Shown here in pieces: positions 16,287 through 24,785 of a DNA stretch of 41,528 nt. The position numbers and the translations under genes were made by a program. The DNA comes from Actinospica durhamensis (GTDB lineage Bacteria; Actinomycetota; Actinomycetes; Streptomycetales; Catenulisporaceae): assembly GCF_018139695.1 (NCBI RefSeq), contig NZ_JAGSOG010000047.1:1-41528 (forward strand). The letters run 5' to 3'. Position 1 is the stretch's first letter; each line of letters opens with the position of its first letter. The notes below the pieces were generated by a model. That model was not told the DNA's origin. It did no database searches and saw only the letters and a program-made list of their open reading frames with translations.

Positions 16287-17864
16287 GTGAACCGCCGGCC
16301 GGACCAGCGCTCGCGCTCGACGCGGCACGGAGTGGGCTGGTGGCGGCGCGGACTGCACCGGCGCGGACTGCGGCTGACCGGGATCCGGCCGCGGCTGTTC
16401 GCGGGCTTCGCCGCGGTGGCCGTGATCACCGCCGTCATCATCACCAGCGCCTCCTACTACCTGACCCGCAGCGCGACGCTCAACCGCACCCAGCAGACCG
16501 CGGTGAGCAACCTCGACGAGGTCTTCTCCGCCTACGGCGGCGAGCTCCAGTCCGCCGCGAGCTCCAACGGGAGCGACGACGCCCAGGTCAGCGTGGTGCT
16601 GCACTCGCTGGCCAACCAGGTGGCCAAGAACGGCTACGCGGTGCTGATCCTGAGCCCCACCGTCGGCTCGGTGGCGAGCAACTCGCAGCTGACCGCGGTG
16701 CCCGCGCAGTTCAAGGCCGCCGCGCTCGAGCACATGGTGCAGCAGCGCACCACCATCAACGGGGTGCCCTACGTCCTGACCGGCGCGACGCTCACCGGCA
16801 CCGGCATGCAGGTGTTCACCTTCACCGACCTGAGCCAGGAACAGCGCGTGCTGGACAACCTGGTGCTGATCGGCGCGGTCTCGGCGCTGCTGGCGCTGAT
16901 AGGGGCCACCGTGGTGGCCTTCTTCGCCTCCCGCAACATCCTCGGCCCGATCCGCCGCCTGGGCATGGCCGCACGCCGGCTCGGCCACGGCGACCTCGAG
17001 GTGCGCCTCGAGGCGAGCGGCACCGACGAGCTGGCCGACGTCTCGCGCACCTTCAACGAGACCGCCCGGGCACTGGCGCAGTCGATGGAGGAGCTGCGCG
17101 CGATGGACGCGGCCTCGCGCCGGTTCGTCGCGGACGTCTCGCACGAGCTGCGCACCCCGCTGACCGCGATGACGGCGGTGACCGAGGTGCTCGAGGACGT
17201 GCAGGACATGGACCCGACCACGATGTCGGCCGCGCACCTGATCGCGAACGAGACCAAGCGCCTGGCCCGGCTGGTCGAGGACCTGATGGAGATCTCCCGG
17301 ATGGACGCGGGCACCGCGGGCATGCGGGTGGAGGACGTGAACCTACCGGAGCTGATCGAGGCCACCATCGAGGCGCGCGGGTGGAGCGAGAAGGTGCGGG
17401 TGCGCACCCCCACCGTGGTGCCGGTGCGGGTGGACACGCGCCGGATCGACGTGGTGCTGGCGAACCTGTGTGGCAACGCGCTCAAGCACGGCGGCGAGCC
17501 GGTGGAGCTGACCGTGCACGAGTACACCGACATGCTGATGATCGAGGTGGCCGACAACGGCCCGGGCATCCCGAACGACGCGCTGCCGCACATCTTCGAG
17601 CGCTTCTACAAGGCGGACAAGGCGCGCGGGCGCAGCGAGGGCAGCGGCCTGGGGCTGGCCATCGCCTGGGAGAACGCCCGCCTGCACGACGGCGACCTGG
17701 CGGCCCGGAACCGTCCCGAGGGCGGAGCCGTCTTCACCTTCAGACTGCCCCGGCACCGTCCGGCGCAGGGCGAGATCCCCGATCAGCGGGGGCTGGACGC
17801 GGAGGGGCTGCTCTCCTCGTCCGGGCGGCACGAGGTACGCCAATGGGAGGCGAGGAGCCGGTGA
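16287..17864 (+). CDS. afsQ2: AfsQ2-like sensor histidine kinase
   Basis: This 525-residue membrane sensor kinase pairs with the response regulator upstream. A basic N-terminus precedes helix 1 (FAGFAAVAVITAVIITSASYY), then an extracellular sensing region of about 120 residues. Helix 2 (LIGAVSALLALIGATVVAFF), HAMP, and the HisKA domain with phosphorylated His286 in ADVSHELRTPL follow. The ATPase has N-box NLCGNALKHG, G1 VADNGPGIP, F-box IFERFYKAD and G2 GSGLGLAIA. A polar tail of about 35 residues follows. The GTG at 16287 has GCGGAAGC upstream. Its stop overlaps the lipoprotein start by four bases (GTGA). The signal sensed is unknown. Confidence 0.9.
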   Translation: MNRRPDQRSRSTRHGVGWWRRGLHRRGLRLTGIRPRLFAGFAAVAVITAVIITSASYYLTRSATLNRTQQTAVSNLDEVFSAYGGELQSAASSNGSDDAQVSVVLHSLANQVAKNGYAVLILSPTVGSVASNSQLTAVPAQFKAAALEHMVQQRTTINGVPYVLTGATLTGTGMQVFTFTDLSQEQRVLDNLVLIGAVSALLALIGATVVAFFASRNILGPIRRLGMAARRLGHGDLEVRLEASGTDELADVSRTFNETARALAQSMEELRAMDAASRRFVADVSHELRTPLTAMTAVTEVLEDVQDMDPTTMSAAHLIANETKRLARLVEDLMEISRMDAGTAGMRVEDVNLPELIEATIEARGWSEKVRVRTPTVVPVRVDTRRIDVVLANLCGNALKHGGEPVELTVHEYTDMLMIEVADNGPGIPNDALPHIFERFYKADKARGRSEGSGLGLAIAWENARLHDGDLAARNRPEGGAVFTFRLPRHRPAQGEIPDQRGLDAEGLLSSSGRHEVRQWEARSR

Positions 17865-18472
17865 GCGCGACCCAGCACGCACGACGTGCCAGGCGCCGCG
17901 GCCTTGCCTCGGCCGCCGGAGCCGCGGCCCTGCTGGCCACCGCGGGCTGTGGGATCGAGTCCACCGGGGTGCAGGTGGTCGGGGCGCAGCCGGTCGCGCA
18001 GGGGGCCGGGGTGCTCCCGGGCGGCGGCCCGAGCGGCGGCGCGTACACGTACTACCTGTACTTCTTCCAGAACGGCCACCTGGCCTCGACGAAGCGTTCG
18101 GCGACGGGTCAGGCGAGCCAGCAGGACATCCTGGACGCGGTGATACAGGGGCCGACCAAGGCCGAGCTGGCCCAGGGCTACACCAGCGAGATCCCGACCG
18201 GGCTGAAGGTGGTGGACCTCACCGCGCAGGGCGAGGCCTGGTTGTATCAGTTCTCGGACGAGCTCACCATGGAGGAGCGGGCGCAGGTCGTCTGCTCGAT
18301 CCAGGCGAACCTCCAGGCGCCTTCGGTGGGCACGGTCTACGGCGACAACAAGCCGACCTGGTACATCTGCTGGGACGATTTCCAGGACCTCGGCGCCCCG
18401 GCCTACAACCTGAACCCCGATCAGAGCGGCACGCCGTCGGCGAGCACGGACGAGGCCTCACCGGCCCAGTAA
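17861..18472 (+). CDS. afsQ3: AfsQ3-like lipoprotein with GerMN-like region
   Basis: This 203-residue lipoprotein has a twin-Arg-rich head (RRARRRG), a hydrophobic stretch, and a lipobox-like LLATAGC (Cys about residue 27). The mature part has YLYFFQNGHLASTKR, ILDAVIQGPTKAELAQGYTSEIP and a Val/Leu strand pattern. This resembles GerMN domains found in LpqB-type lipoproteins (inference). It overlaps the kinase by four bases and has GAGGAG upstream of its GTG. In Streptomyces the third gene of this cluster also encodes a lipoprotein (AfsQ3), so it may modulate the kinase's extracellular domain. Confidence 0.75.
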   Translation: MSATQHARRARRRGLASAAGAAALLATAGCGIESTGVQVVGAQPVAQGAGVLPGGGPSGGAYTYYLYFFQNGHLASTKRSATGQASQQDILDAVIQGPTKAELAQGYTSEIPTGLKVVDLTAQGEAWLYQFSDELTMEERAQVVCSIQANLQAPSVGTVYGDNKPTWYICWDDFQDLGAPAYNLNPDQSGTPSASTDEASPAQ

Positions 18473-18500
18473 GCGGCGACCGGACCGCGGCGTACTCGCG

Positions 18501-18506
18501 TACCCT
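18501..18506 (+). promoter_or_regulatory. -10 element, predicted leaderless add mRNA
   Basis: TACCCT fits TANNNT and ends six bases before the ATG at 18513. No Shine-Dalgarno sequence lies between them. Confidence 0.5.
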
Positions 18507-18512
18507 GGTCCG

Positions 18513-19643
18513 ATGACCGAGACCTACGCGCAGTCCGAGCAGTCCGGCGCAGAGCCGGCCGTGACCGAGGATCAGATCCGCCGGGCGCCCAAGGTGGCCC
18601 TGCACGATCATCTCGACGGGGGGCTGCGTCCGGCCACCGTGGTGGAACTGGCCGAGGCCGCCGGATACTCCGGCTCGCTGCCGACGACCGACCCCGTGGC
18701 GCTCGGCGCCTGGTTCCGCGACGCGGCCGACTCCGGTTCGCTGGTGCGCTACCTGGAGACCTTCGACCACACCGTCGCGGTGATGCAGAGCGCTGAGGCG
18801 CTGCGCCGGGTGGCGGCGGAGGCGGTGCAGGACCTGGCGGCCGACGGCGTGGTCTACGCGGAGCTGCGCTACGCCCCGGAGCAGCACCTGCGCGGCGGGC
18901 TGAGCCTGGACGAGGTGGTCGAGGCGGTCAACGCCGGCTGCCGGGACGGCGAGGAGCAGGCCCGCAACGACGGGCACGCGATCACGGCCGCGACGCTGGT
19001 GACGGCGATGCGGCAGAACACCGAGCCCGGGCACAGCCTGAAGATCGCCGAGCTCGCGGTGCGCCACCGGGACAGCGGCGTGGCCGGGTTCGACATCGCC
19101 GGCCCCGAGCTGGGCTTCAGCCCGGAGCTGCACGCCGACGCGTTCCGCTACCTGCGCGAGCAGTTCTTCCGCTTCACCATCCACGCCGGCGAGGCGGACG
19201 GCCCGGCCTCGGTGGCCGCGGCGGTGCACCAGGGCGCGCTGCGGCTCGGGCACGGCGTGCGGGTGATCGAGGACGTGCGGTTCGGCGAGGACGACACGGC
19301 CGAGTTCGGCCGGCTGGCCGCGTACGTGCGCGACTGCCGGATCGCGCTGGAGGTGTGCCCGTCCTCGAACCTGCAGACCGGGATCGCCGCGAAGATCGCC
19401 GAGCACCCGATCCAGCGCCTGTACGAGCTCGGCTTCACCATCACCGTCAACTGCGACAACCGGCTGATGAGCGGCACCTCGATGTCGCGGGAGCTCGGCC
19501 TGCTGGTGGCCGCGTTCGACTGGGACCTGGCCGACCTTGAGCTGGTCGCGCTCAACGGGATCGAGGCCGCGTTCCTGCCGCAGGACCGCAGGGACGAGCT
19601 GTCCGACCTGATCATCGAGGAGTTCCACGCGCTGCGCGGCTGA
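18513..19643 (+). CDS. add: Adenosine deaminase
   Basis: This 376-residue zinc enzyme converts (deoxy)adenosine to (deoxy)inosine and ammonia. Zinc-binding ALHDHLDGGL supplies the HxH motif near the N-terminus. The later His and catalytic Glu are in FTIHAGEADGP, the next His is in LGHGVRVI, and the C-terminal segment VCPSSNLQTG precedes NCDNRLMSGTSMS, which supplies the last metal Asp. The product inosine is a substrate for the purine nucleoside phosphorylase encoded 12 kb away. Start choice rests on ATG with a -10 at leaderless spacing. It lies between the AfsQ-like operon and an ABC-2 transporter. Confidence 0.93.
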   Translation: MTETYAQSEQSGAEPAVTEDQIRRAPKVALHDHLDGGLRPATVVELAEAAGYSGSLPTTDPVALGAWFRDAADSGSLVRYLETFDHTVAVMQSAEALRRVAAEAVQDLAADGVVYAELRYAPEQHLRGGLSLDEVVEAVNAGCRDGEEQARNDGHAITAATLVTAMRQNTEPGHSLKIAELAVRHRDSGVAGFDIAGPELGFSPELHADAFRYLREQFFRFTIHAGEADGPASVAAAVHQGALRLGHGVRVIEDVRFGEDDTAEFGRLAAYVRDCRIALEVCPSSNLQTGIAAKIAEHPIQRLYELGFTITVNCDNRLMSGTSMSRELGLLVAAFDWDLADLELVALNGIEAAFLPQDRRDELSDLIIEEFHALRG

Positions 19644-19672
19644 GGACGCGGGCGCGGTCATCAGGGTTCGTC

Positions 19673-19678
19673 TATGCT
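19673..19678 (+). promoter_or_regulatory. -10 element, predicted leaderless ABC operon
   Basis: TATGCT, identical to the purine nucleoside phosphorylase -10, ends seven bases before the GTG at 19686. Confidence 0.5.
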
Positions 19679-19685
19679 CGCCCCC

Positions 19686-20402
19686 GTGATGGAGTCCGCG
19701 GGGGCGAGCAAGCGCTATGGCCGGATCCAGGCGCTGGACCGGGTGAGCCTGCGGGTGCCGGCGGGCCGGGTCACCGGCCTGCTCGGCCCGAACGGCGCGG
19801 GCAAGTCCACCCTGCTGCGCCTGGCGCTCGGCCTTGACCGGCCGGACGCGGGCTGGGTGCGGATCGCCGGACGCGCGTTCACCGAGCAGCCCGCCCCGGC
19901 CCGGGTGGCCGGGGCGCTGCTGGACGGAGTCGGGGCGCATCCGGCGCAGTCCGGCCTGGCCTACCTCAGGACCCTGGCGTTGGCCGGGCGGATCCCGGCG
20001 GAGCGGGTGGCGGCGCTGCTCGAGGAGGTCGGCCTGGCCCAGGCCGCCCGCCGTTCGGTGGGCGGCTACTCGCTGGGCATGCGCCAGCGCCTGGGCATCG
20101 CGGCGGCGCTGCTCGGCCGGCCGCGGCTGCTGATCCTGGACGAGCCGACGAACGGCCTCGACCCGGAGGGCATCGCCTGGGTGCACCGGCTGCTGCGCGA
20201 GCACACCGCGGCGGGCGGGACGGCCGTGCTGAGCTCGCACCACCTGGCCGAGGCCGAGGCGTCGGTGGACCACGTCGTGCTGATCAAGGACGGCCGGGTA
20301 TTGCTGGACGGCCCCAAGGACGAACTCGCGCGCGAGCACGGCGTGGGCTCGCTCTCCGAGCTCTACCTCGCGGCCGCCGCGGGATCGGGGGCGCAGCGGT
20401 GA
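19686..20402 (+). CDS. ABC-2 transporter ATP-binding protein
   Basis: This 238-residue ABC ATPase has Walker A GPNGAGKST, signature YSLGMRQRLGIA, Walker B LLILDEPTNGLDPEG, and an H-loop in LSSHHLAEAE. It powers the membrane protein encoded next (four-base GTGA overlap). Proteins of this type drive export of lipids, peptides or drugs; the substrate is unknown. The GTG at 19686 is favoured because TATGCT lies seven bases upstream; an in-frame ATG at 19674 would sit inside that -10, and ATG 19689 is also possible. Confidence 0.88.
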   Translation: MMESAGASKRYGRIQALDRVSLRVPAGRVTGLLGPNGAGKSTLLRLALGLDRPDAGWVRIAGRAFTEQPAPARVAGALLDGVGAHPAQSGLAYLRTLALAGRIPAERVAALLEEVGLAQAARRSVGGYSLGMRQRLGIAAALLGRPRLLILDEPTNGLDPEGIAWVHRLLREHTAAGGTAVLSSHHLAEAEASVDHVVLIKDGRVLLDGPKDELAREHGVGSLSELYLAAAAGSGAQR

Positions 20403-21283
20403 GCGCGACCACGGCGGACGCGGAGCTGCCGGACGAGGCGTGGCCCGAGGAGGCGGCGGCCGAGGACGTGCCGGGCTGGCGCGACGTGCTGCGGGCCGAG
20501 AATGCGAAGCTGCGCTCGATATTCCGGCTGGTGACCCTGCCCGCCCTCGGCGTGATCGTCGTGCTGCTGGTCGGGATCTCGAGCGCGAACCAGCAGCAGC
20601 GGTTCGTCGTATCGGTCCCGGCACACATCCCCGCCGCGCAGGCCGCGCAGATCCGGGCACTACAACTGTCCAACGCCCCCGACCCGCTCGGCATCATCTT
20701 CGGCGGAGTCGTCCTGGCCGCCGTGCTGTTCGGCTGCTTCGGCGCGTACTGCGCGTGTGTCGAGTACTCGAACGGCATGATCCGCTCCACCCTCACCGCC
20801 GTCCCGCGTCGCGGCCGGCTCTTCGGCGCGAAGCTCACCGCCGCGATGCTCGCGGCGGCGCCCGCGGCCCTGGCGAGCATCCTCGTGGTGTTCTGGATCG
20901 GCGACGCGCTGCTGGCCCGGCACCTCGGCATCTCGGTCGGCGCGTTCGAAGGCAGGGTGCTGCTGCGCCTGTTCGGCGCGGTGGTCTGCCTGCTCGGCGC
21001 GACCGCTCTCGGCTTCGCGATCGGGATGATCATGCGCAGCACCGCGGCGAGCATCGTGGCCCTGGTGTTCGTGTACCTGTTCCTGATCGCGCTGCTCGGC
21101 GCGGCGGTGAGCCACTCGGTGCAGGAGTATCTCGCGCCGTCGCTGCTGGGCGAGCTGCTCTACCTGCGCGACGGCGGCTCCGGCCAGCCCCCGCTCGCCG
21201 CCGCGTATCCGCTGTACCTGGCCTGGCCGCTGGTGTTCTCGGCCGCGGCGTATCTGCGCTTCACCAGGTCGGACGCCGGTTAG
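20399..21283 (+). CDS. ABC-2 type transporter permease
   Basis: This 294-residue membrane protein has about six helices. After an acidic N-terminus (residues 1-25) comes a cytoplasmic stretch (WRDVLRAENAKLRSIFRL), a first helix, and an extracellular loop of about 45 residues. Further helices include LGIIFGGVVLAAVLFGCFGA, a paired ALASILVVFWIGDALL, and a C-terminal YPLYLAWPLVFSAAAYLRF. The YSNGMIRSTLTAVPRRGRLF motif after helix 2 is typical of ABC-2 permeases. It is translationally coupled to the ATPase. Its stop overlaps that of the convergent SWIM gene by four bases. Confidence 0.83.
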   Translation: MSATTADAELPDEAWPEEAAAEDVPGWRDVLRAENAKLRSIFRLVTLPALGVIVVLLVGISSANQQQRFVVSVPAHIPAAQAAQIRALQLSNAPDPLGIIFGGVVLAAVLFGCFGAYCACVEYSNGMIRSTLTAVPRRGRLFGAKLTAAMLAAAPAALASILVVFWIGDALLARHLGISVGAFEGRVLLRLFGAVVCLLGATALGFAIGMIMRSTAASIVALVFVYLFLIALLGAAVSHSVQEYLAPSLLGELLYLRDGGSGQPPLAAAYPLYLAWPLVFSAAAYLRFTRSDAG

Positions 21284-22959
21284 GACACGCCGCCCTGATC
21301 CGTCGTCAGGCCGACCGCGTCGAGCAGCCGGATCAGGTTGCGCTTGCGCTTCTGCTCGGCCCGGAAGGCGGCCAGGTACGCGGCGAACTCGGCCGCAGTG
21401 CCGAGCACGGCGTGGCAGGCCTGGACGCCCTGGAGCAGCTCCATGACGCGGCGGTAGGCCTCTTCACCCGTCTGCGAGCGCAGCGGCTCGAGCGCCCGCT
21501 GATACACCGTCAGCGCCTCGGCCGGGCGGGACGGGCGGATCAGCGCGGCGAGCTTGAGCCGCTGCGGCTCGCTCGAACCCTTCTGCGCCTGCTCCCACGC
21601 GCCCTCGAAGTCGCCCTCGGCGATCAGCACGTCGATCAGCACCGGGCCCATGCCGTAGCGCGCGAGCGGGCCCTGCTTGGCCGCGTCCCGGCGCAGCAGC
21701 ACCATCGCCCGGTTGCGCTCGCTCTCCCAGATCCCGAGCGCCGTGGCCGTCTCGCGCAGCAGCTCGAAGTGCGAGACGGTCAGCTCGCTCGAGAATCGCT
21801 CGCGGCGCAGCCGCAGCAGGTCCTTGAACCGGCCGGCCTGGGTGTAGCGCAGCGCCACGAACTCGACCAGGTCGGTGCCGACGAAGCCGGTGCTCTCGCG
21901 CAGCCCGGTCTCCGCCCACTTGAGCGCCTCGTCCCCGCGCCCGGCCGCATCCAGGTCGATCGCGATGCGCAGGTGCTGGCGGCCGTAGGAGTCGAGGTCC
22001 CGGGCGAGCAGCGCGACGAGTTCGTCGAGGTCCCCGCCGCGCCGGACGAGCTCCTCCATCAGCGCGCGCTCGCGCCGCCCCTTGGGATTGCGCTCGTACG
22101 CCGCGGCCACCACGTCGCGCAGATGCTCGAAGCCCTTGGCCCCCAACAGTTCCGCGTAGTCGCCCAGGTCGTAGCCGAGGTCGAACTCGTCCGCGAGGTT
22201 GTGCTCGGCCAGGTGCCGGGCCAGCTCCAGCGGATCGGGCCCCGCGGCCCGGCAGGCGTGCAGGTGCAGCGGCAGCAGTTCGGCGACCGACGCGCTGATC
22301 GAGCCGTTCGCGTCCTCGGCCGTGGCCAGCGCCTCGAGTGCGAACCCGGTCGCCTCGCGGCACACCAGCATCGCCTCCTCGCCCGCGCCCGCCACGATCA
22401 GGCCCTCGATCGCGTGCCCGGCCTCCTCGACCCGCACCGCGTACGCGTCGCCGTCCTCGTAGTCGATGAACTCGCGTCCGCCGCGCCGCAGCAGCTGCCG
22501 TACCAGGCCCCGTACCTGCCCGGCGTCCTGCCCGGCCTGCGCGACCCGCAGCTCGAACCGGCGCCGCAGCTCCCGGTCGCCGCGTATCAGCACCCGCAGC
22601 TCCTCGCGCAGCTCGGCCTCGCCCAGCGACTCGAGCCAGGCGTCGAGGTCGGGCCTGGCCGGACCCGGCGCCACCCCGGCCGTGCCGGCGGCCCAGGCTG
22701 CGAGCACCGTGAGGCCGACCGCCACGCAGTGCTTGCAGAAGTTGCCCTCCTGCCCCCACGGACAGGAGCACTCCCCCACCAGCACGCCGCGCTCCCGCGA
22801 CAGCGTGACGTCGTACTCGAAGGAGCCCACGACGATGGCGTTGACCTCGTCCGGACCGATATCGAGCTCTTCCACACCGTCGCGGTAGCCGAGCCCCCGC
22901 TCGAAACCCATCGGTCCGGCCGCGTTCCGCAGATCGTCCTCGGTAAACGCCAGCGCCAT
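21280..22959 (-). CDS. SWIM zinc-finger protein with helical repeats
   Basis: This 559-residue protein has an N-terminal SWIM motif, CSCPWGQEGNFCKH (CxC...CxH), at about residues 64-77, preceded by a beta segment (FEYDVTLSRERGVLVG). The remaining 450 residues are almost all amphipathic helices rich in Ala, Leu, Arg and Glu, resembling TPR/HEAT-like repeats. SWIM fingers bind DNA or proteins; this architecture is widespread in actinobacteria without a settled function. The ATG at 22959 has TACTAT seven bases upstream, inside the gap to thymidine phosphorylase, so it may be transcribed alone or with the nucleoside operon. Confidence 0.8.
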   Translation of the reverse strand: MALAFTEDDLRNAAGPMGFERGLGYRDGVEELDIGPDEVNAIVVGSFEYDVTLSRERGVLVGECSCPWGQEGNFCKHCVAVGLTVLAAWAAGTAGVAPGPARPDLDAWLESLGEAELREELRVLIRGDRELRRRFELRVAQAGQDAGQVRGLVRQLLRRGGREFIDYEDGDAYAVRVEEAGHAIEGLIVAGAGEEAMLVCREATGFALEALATAEDANGSISASVAELLPLHLHACRAAGPDPLELARHLAEHNLADEFDLGYDLGDYAELLGAKGFEHLRDVVAAAYERNPKGRRERALMEELVRRGGDLDELVALLARDLDSYGRQHLRIAIDLDAAGRGDEALKWAETGLRESTGFVGTDLVEFVALRYTQAGRFKDLLRLRRERFSSELTVSHFELLRETATALGIWESERNRAMVLLRRDAAKQGPLARYGMGPVLIDVLIAEGDFEGAWEQAQKGSSEPQRLKLAALIRPSRPAEALTVYQRALEPLRSQTGEEAYRRVMELLQGVQACHAVLGTAAEFAAYLAAFRAEQKRKRNLIRLLDAVGLTTDQGGVS

Positions 22960-22966
22960 ACGGAAG

Positions 22967-22972
22967 ATAGTA
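22967..22972 (-). promoter_or_regulatory. -10 element, predicted leaderless SWIM gene
   Basis: TACTAT on the minus strand fits TANNNT closely and ends seven bases before the ATG at 22959. Confidence 0.5.
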
Positions 22973-22976
22973 CTGG

Positions 22977-24275
22977 TCAGGCGATGCGATCCAGCAGCAG
23001 TGACGCATTCGACCGCGTCCGCGCCGTCGAAGGCTGCTGCGGATCGGCCGGTTCGATCCGCCAGGCACCCTCCAGCGCGGCCTGCGCGGCCTCGAACCGC
23101 TCCGGCGTATCAGTGTGCAGCGTCAGCAGCGGCTGCCCGGCCCGCACCGCGTCGCCTGGCTTGGCGTGCATCACCACGCCCGCGCCCGCCTGCACCGGAT
23201 CCTCCTTGCGGGCCCGGCCGGCGCCGAGGCGCCAGGCCGCGACCCCCACCTGCAGCGCGTCCAGCCGGGTCAGCGTGCCCGAGGCGGCGGCGGTGAGCAC
23301 CTGCTGCTCGCGCGCCACCGGCAGCGCCGCGTCCGGATCCCCGCCCTGCGCCCGGACCATCCGCCGCCACACGTCCATGGCCTGACCGTTCGCCAGCTTC
23401 TCAGCCGGGTCCACCCCGTCGAGGCCCGCGCCCGCGAGCATCTCCCGGGCCAGCGCGAGGGTGAGTTCGACCACGTCCGCCGGGCCGCCGCCGGCGAGCA
23501 CCTCGAGCGACTCGCGCACCTCGATCGCGTTGCCCGCCGTCAGGCCGAGCGGGGTGTCCATGTCGGTGAGCAGCGCCACCGTCCTGACCCCGTGGTCGGT
23601 GCCGAGCGAGACCATCGTCTCGGCCAGCTCGCGCGCCCGGTCCAGGTCCTTCATGAACGCGCCCGAGCCCACCTTCACGTCCAGCACCAGCGCGCCGGTG
23701 CCCTCGGCGATCTTCTTGGACATGATGGACGAGGCGATCAGCGGGATCGACTCCACCGTGCCGGTCACGTCCCGCAGCGCGTAGAGCTTGCGGTCCGCCG
23801 GGGCCAGGCCGTCGCCCGCCGCGCACACCACCGCGCCGGTCTCGCGCAGCACGCCGAACATCTCCGCCTCGGACAGCTGCGCCCGCCAGCCCGGGATGGA
23901 CTCGAGCTTGTCCAGCGTGCCGCCGGTGTGCCCGAGCCCGCGCCCGGACAGCTGCGGCACCGCCGCCCCGCAGGCCGCCACCAGCGGGGCCAGCGGCAGC
24001 GTGATCTTGTCGCCGACCCCGCCGGTGGAGTGCTTGTCCGTGGTCGGCCGGTCCAGGCCGGAGAAGTCCATCCGGATCCCGGTGCCGATCATGGCCTCGG
24101 TCCAGCGGGAGACCTCCCGCCGGTTCATCCCGTTCAGCAGGATCGCCATGGCCAGCGCCGACATCTGCTCCTCGGCCACCTGCCCGGCGGTGTAGGCCGG
24201 GATCAGCCAGTCGATCTGCCGGTCCGTCAGCTCCCGCGACTCCCGCTTGGCGATGATGATGTCGATGACGTCCAC
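22977..24275 (-). CDS. deoA: Thymidine/pyrimidine-nucleoside phosphorylase
   Basis: This 432-residue enzyme converts thymidine or deoxyuridine (perhaps uridine) plus phosphate to the base and (deoxy)ribose-1-phosphate. The N-terminal helical domain reads DIIIAKRESRELTDRQIDWL. The family signature runs through DKHSTGGVGDK, GRGLGHTGGTLDKLESIPG and SIMSKKIAEG. A C-terminal alpha/beta domain contains ALQVGVAAWRLGAGRARKED. The GTG at 24275 begins the standard VDVIDIIIAKR terminus. It follows cytidine deaminase after about 100 bp carrying short direct repeats and completes the pyrimidine branch of salvage. Confidence 0.93.
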   Translation of the reverse strand: MDVIDIIIAKRESRELTDRQIDWLIPAYTAGQVAEEQMSALAMAILLNGMNRREVSRWTEAMIGTGIRMDFSGLDRPTTDKHSTGGVGDKITLPLAPLVAACGAAVPQLSGRGLGHTGGTLDKLESIPGWRAQLSEAEMFGVLRETGAVVCAAGDGLAPADRKLYALRDVTGTVESIPLIASSIMSKKIAEGTGALVLDVKVGSGAFMKDLDRARELAETMVSLGTDHGVRTVALLTDMDTPLGLTAGNAIEVRESLEVLAGGGPADVVELTLALAREMLAGAGLDGVDPAEKLANGQAMDVWRRMVRAQGGDPDAALPVAREQQVLTAAASGTLTRLDALQVGVAAWRLGAGRARKEDPVQAGAGVVMHAKPGDAVRAGQPLLTLHTDTPERFEAAQAALEGAWRIEPADPQQPSTARTRSNASLLLDRIA

Positions 24276-24330
24276 GGCGTTCCCGGTCTTTCGGTGCTCA
24301 GGTACTCGGCGGCTCTGTGCGTGCTCGGCG

Positions 24331-24381
24331 GGGTCGGGCTCAGCGGGCTGGGTCGGGCTCAGCGGGGTGCGGCTCAGCGGG
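24331..24381. repeat. Short direct repeats between cdd and deoA
   Basis: A 17-base unit, GGGTCGGGCTCAGCGGG, occurs at 24331-24347 and 24350-24366. A shortened third copy at 24371-24381 runs into the last codons of cytidine deaminase. It may be replication slippage or a weak transcript-processing element. Confidence 0.6.
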
Positions 24382-24781
24382 CGAGGTGCTGCGGCCCGAA
24401 GGCCTGCGGCAGCACCTCGCTCATCGGCTGCACCCCGCGCGGGGTGTCGACCAGCAGTTCGTCGCCGCCGAACTCGTAGAGAAGCTGTCGGCAGCGTCCG
24501 CACGGCATCAGGCACTCGCCCTGCCCGTCCACGCAGGCGAACGCCACCAGCCGCCCGCCCCCGCTCATCCGCAGCTGCGACACCAGCGCGCACTCGGCGC
24601 ACAGCGTCACCCCGTAGGAGGCGTTCTCGATGTTCGCCCCGACCACCACCCGGCCGTCGTCCACCAGCGCGGCGGCCCCGACCGGGTAGTTCGAGTACGG
24701 CGAGTAGGAGTGCGCCAGCGCGTCGCGGGCGGCGTCGCGCAGGGCGTCCCAGTCCACGGTCGTCGAGTGCTGCTGCGACAT
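24374..24781 (-). CDS. cdd: Cytidine deaminase
   Basis: This 135-residue zinc enzyme deaminates cytidine and deoxycytidine to uridine and deoxyuridine. It is the usual size of tetrameric Cdd. Substrate and zinc motifs are SPYSNYPVGAA, NIENASYG, the catalytic CAEC (Cys zinc ligand and Glu), and PCGRCRQ (two further Cys). The ATG at 24781 lies only four bases after the permease stop, so it belongs to the importer operon. Its product feeds the adjacent deoA enzyme. Confidence 0.95.
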   Translation of the reverse strand: MSQQHSTTVDWDALRDAARDALAHSYSPYSNYPVGAAALVDDGRVVVGANIENASYGVTLCAECALVSQLRMSGGGRLVAFACVDGQGECLMPCGRCRQLLYEFGGDELLVDTPRGVQPMSEVLPQAFGPQHLAR

Positions 24782-24785
24782 CGGC

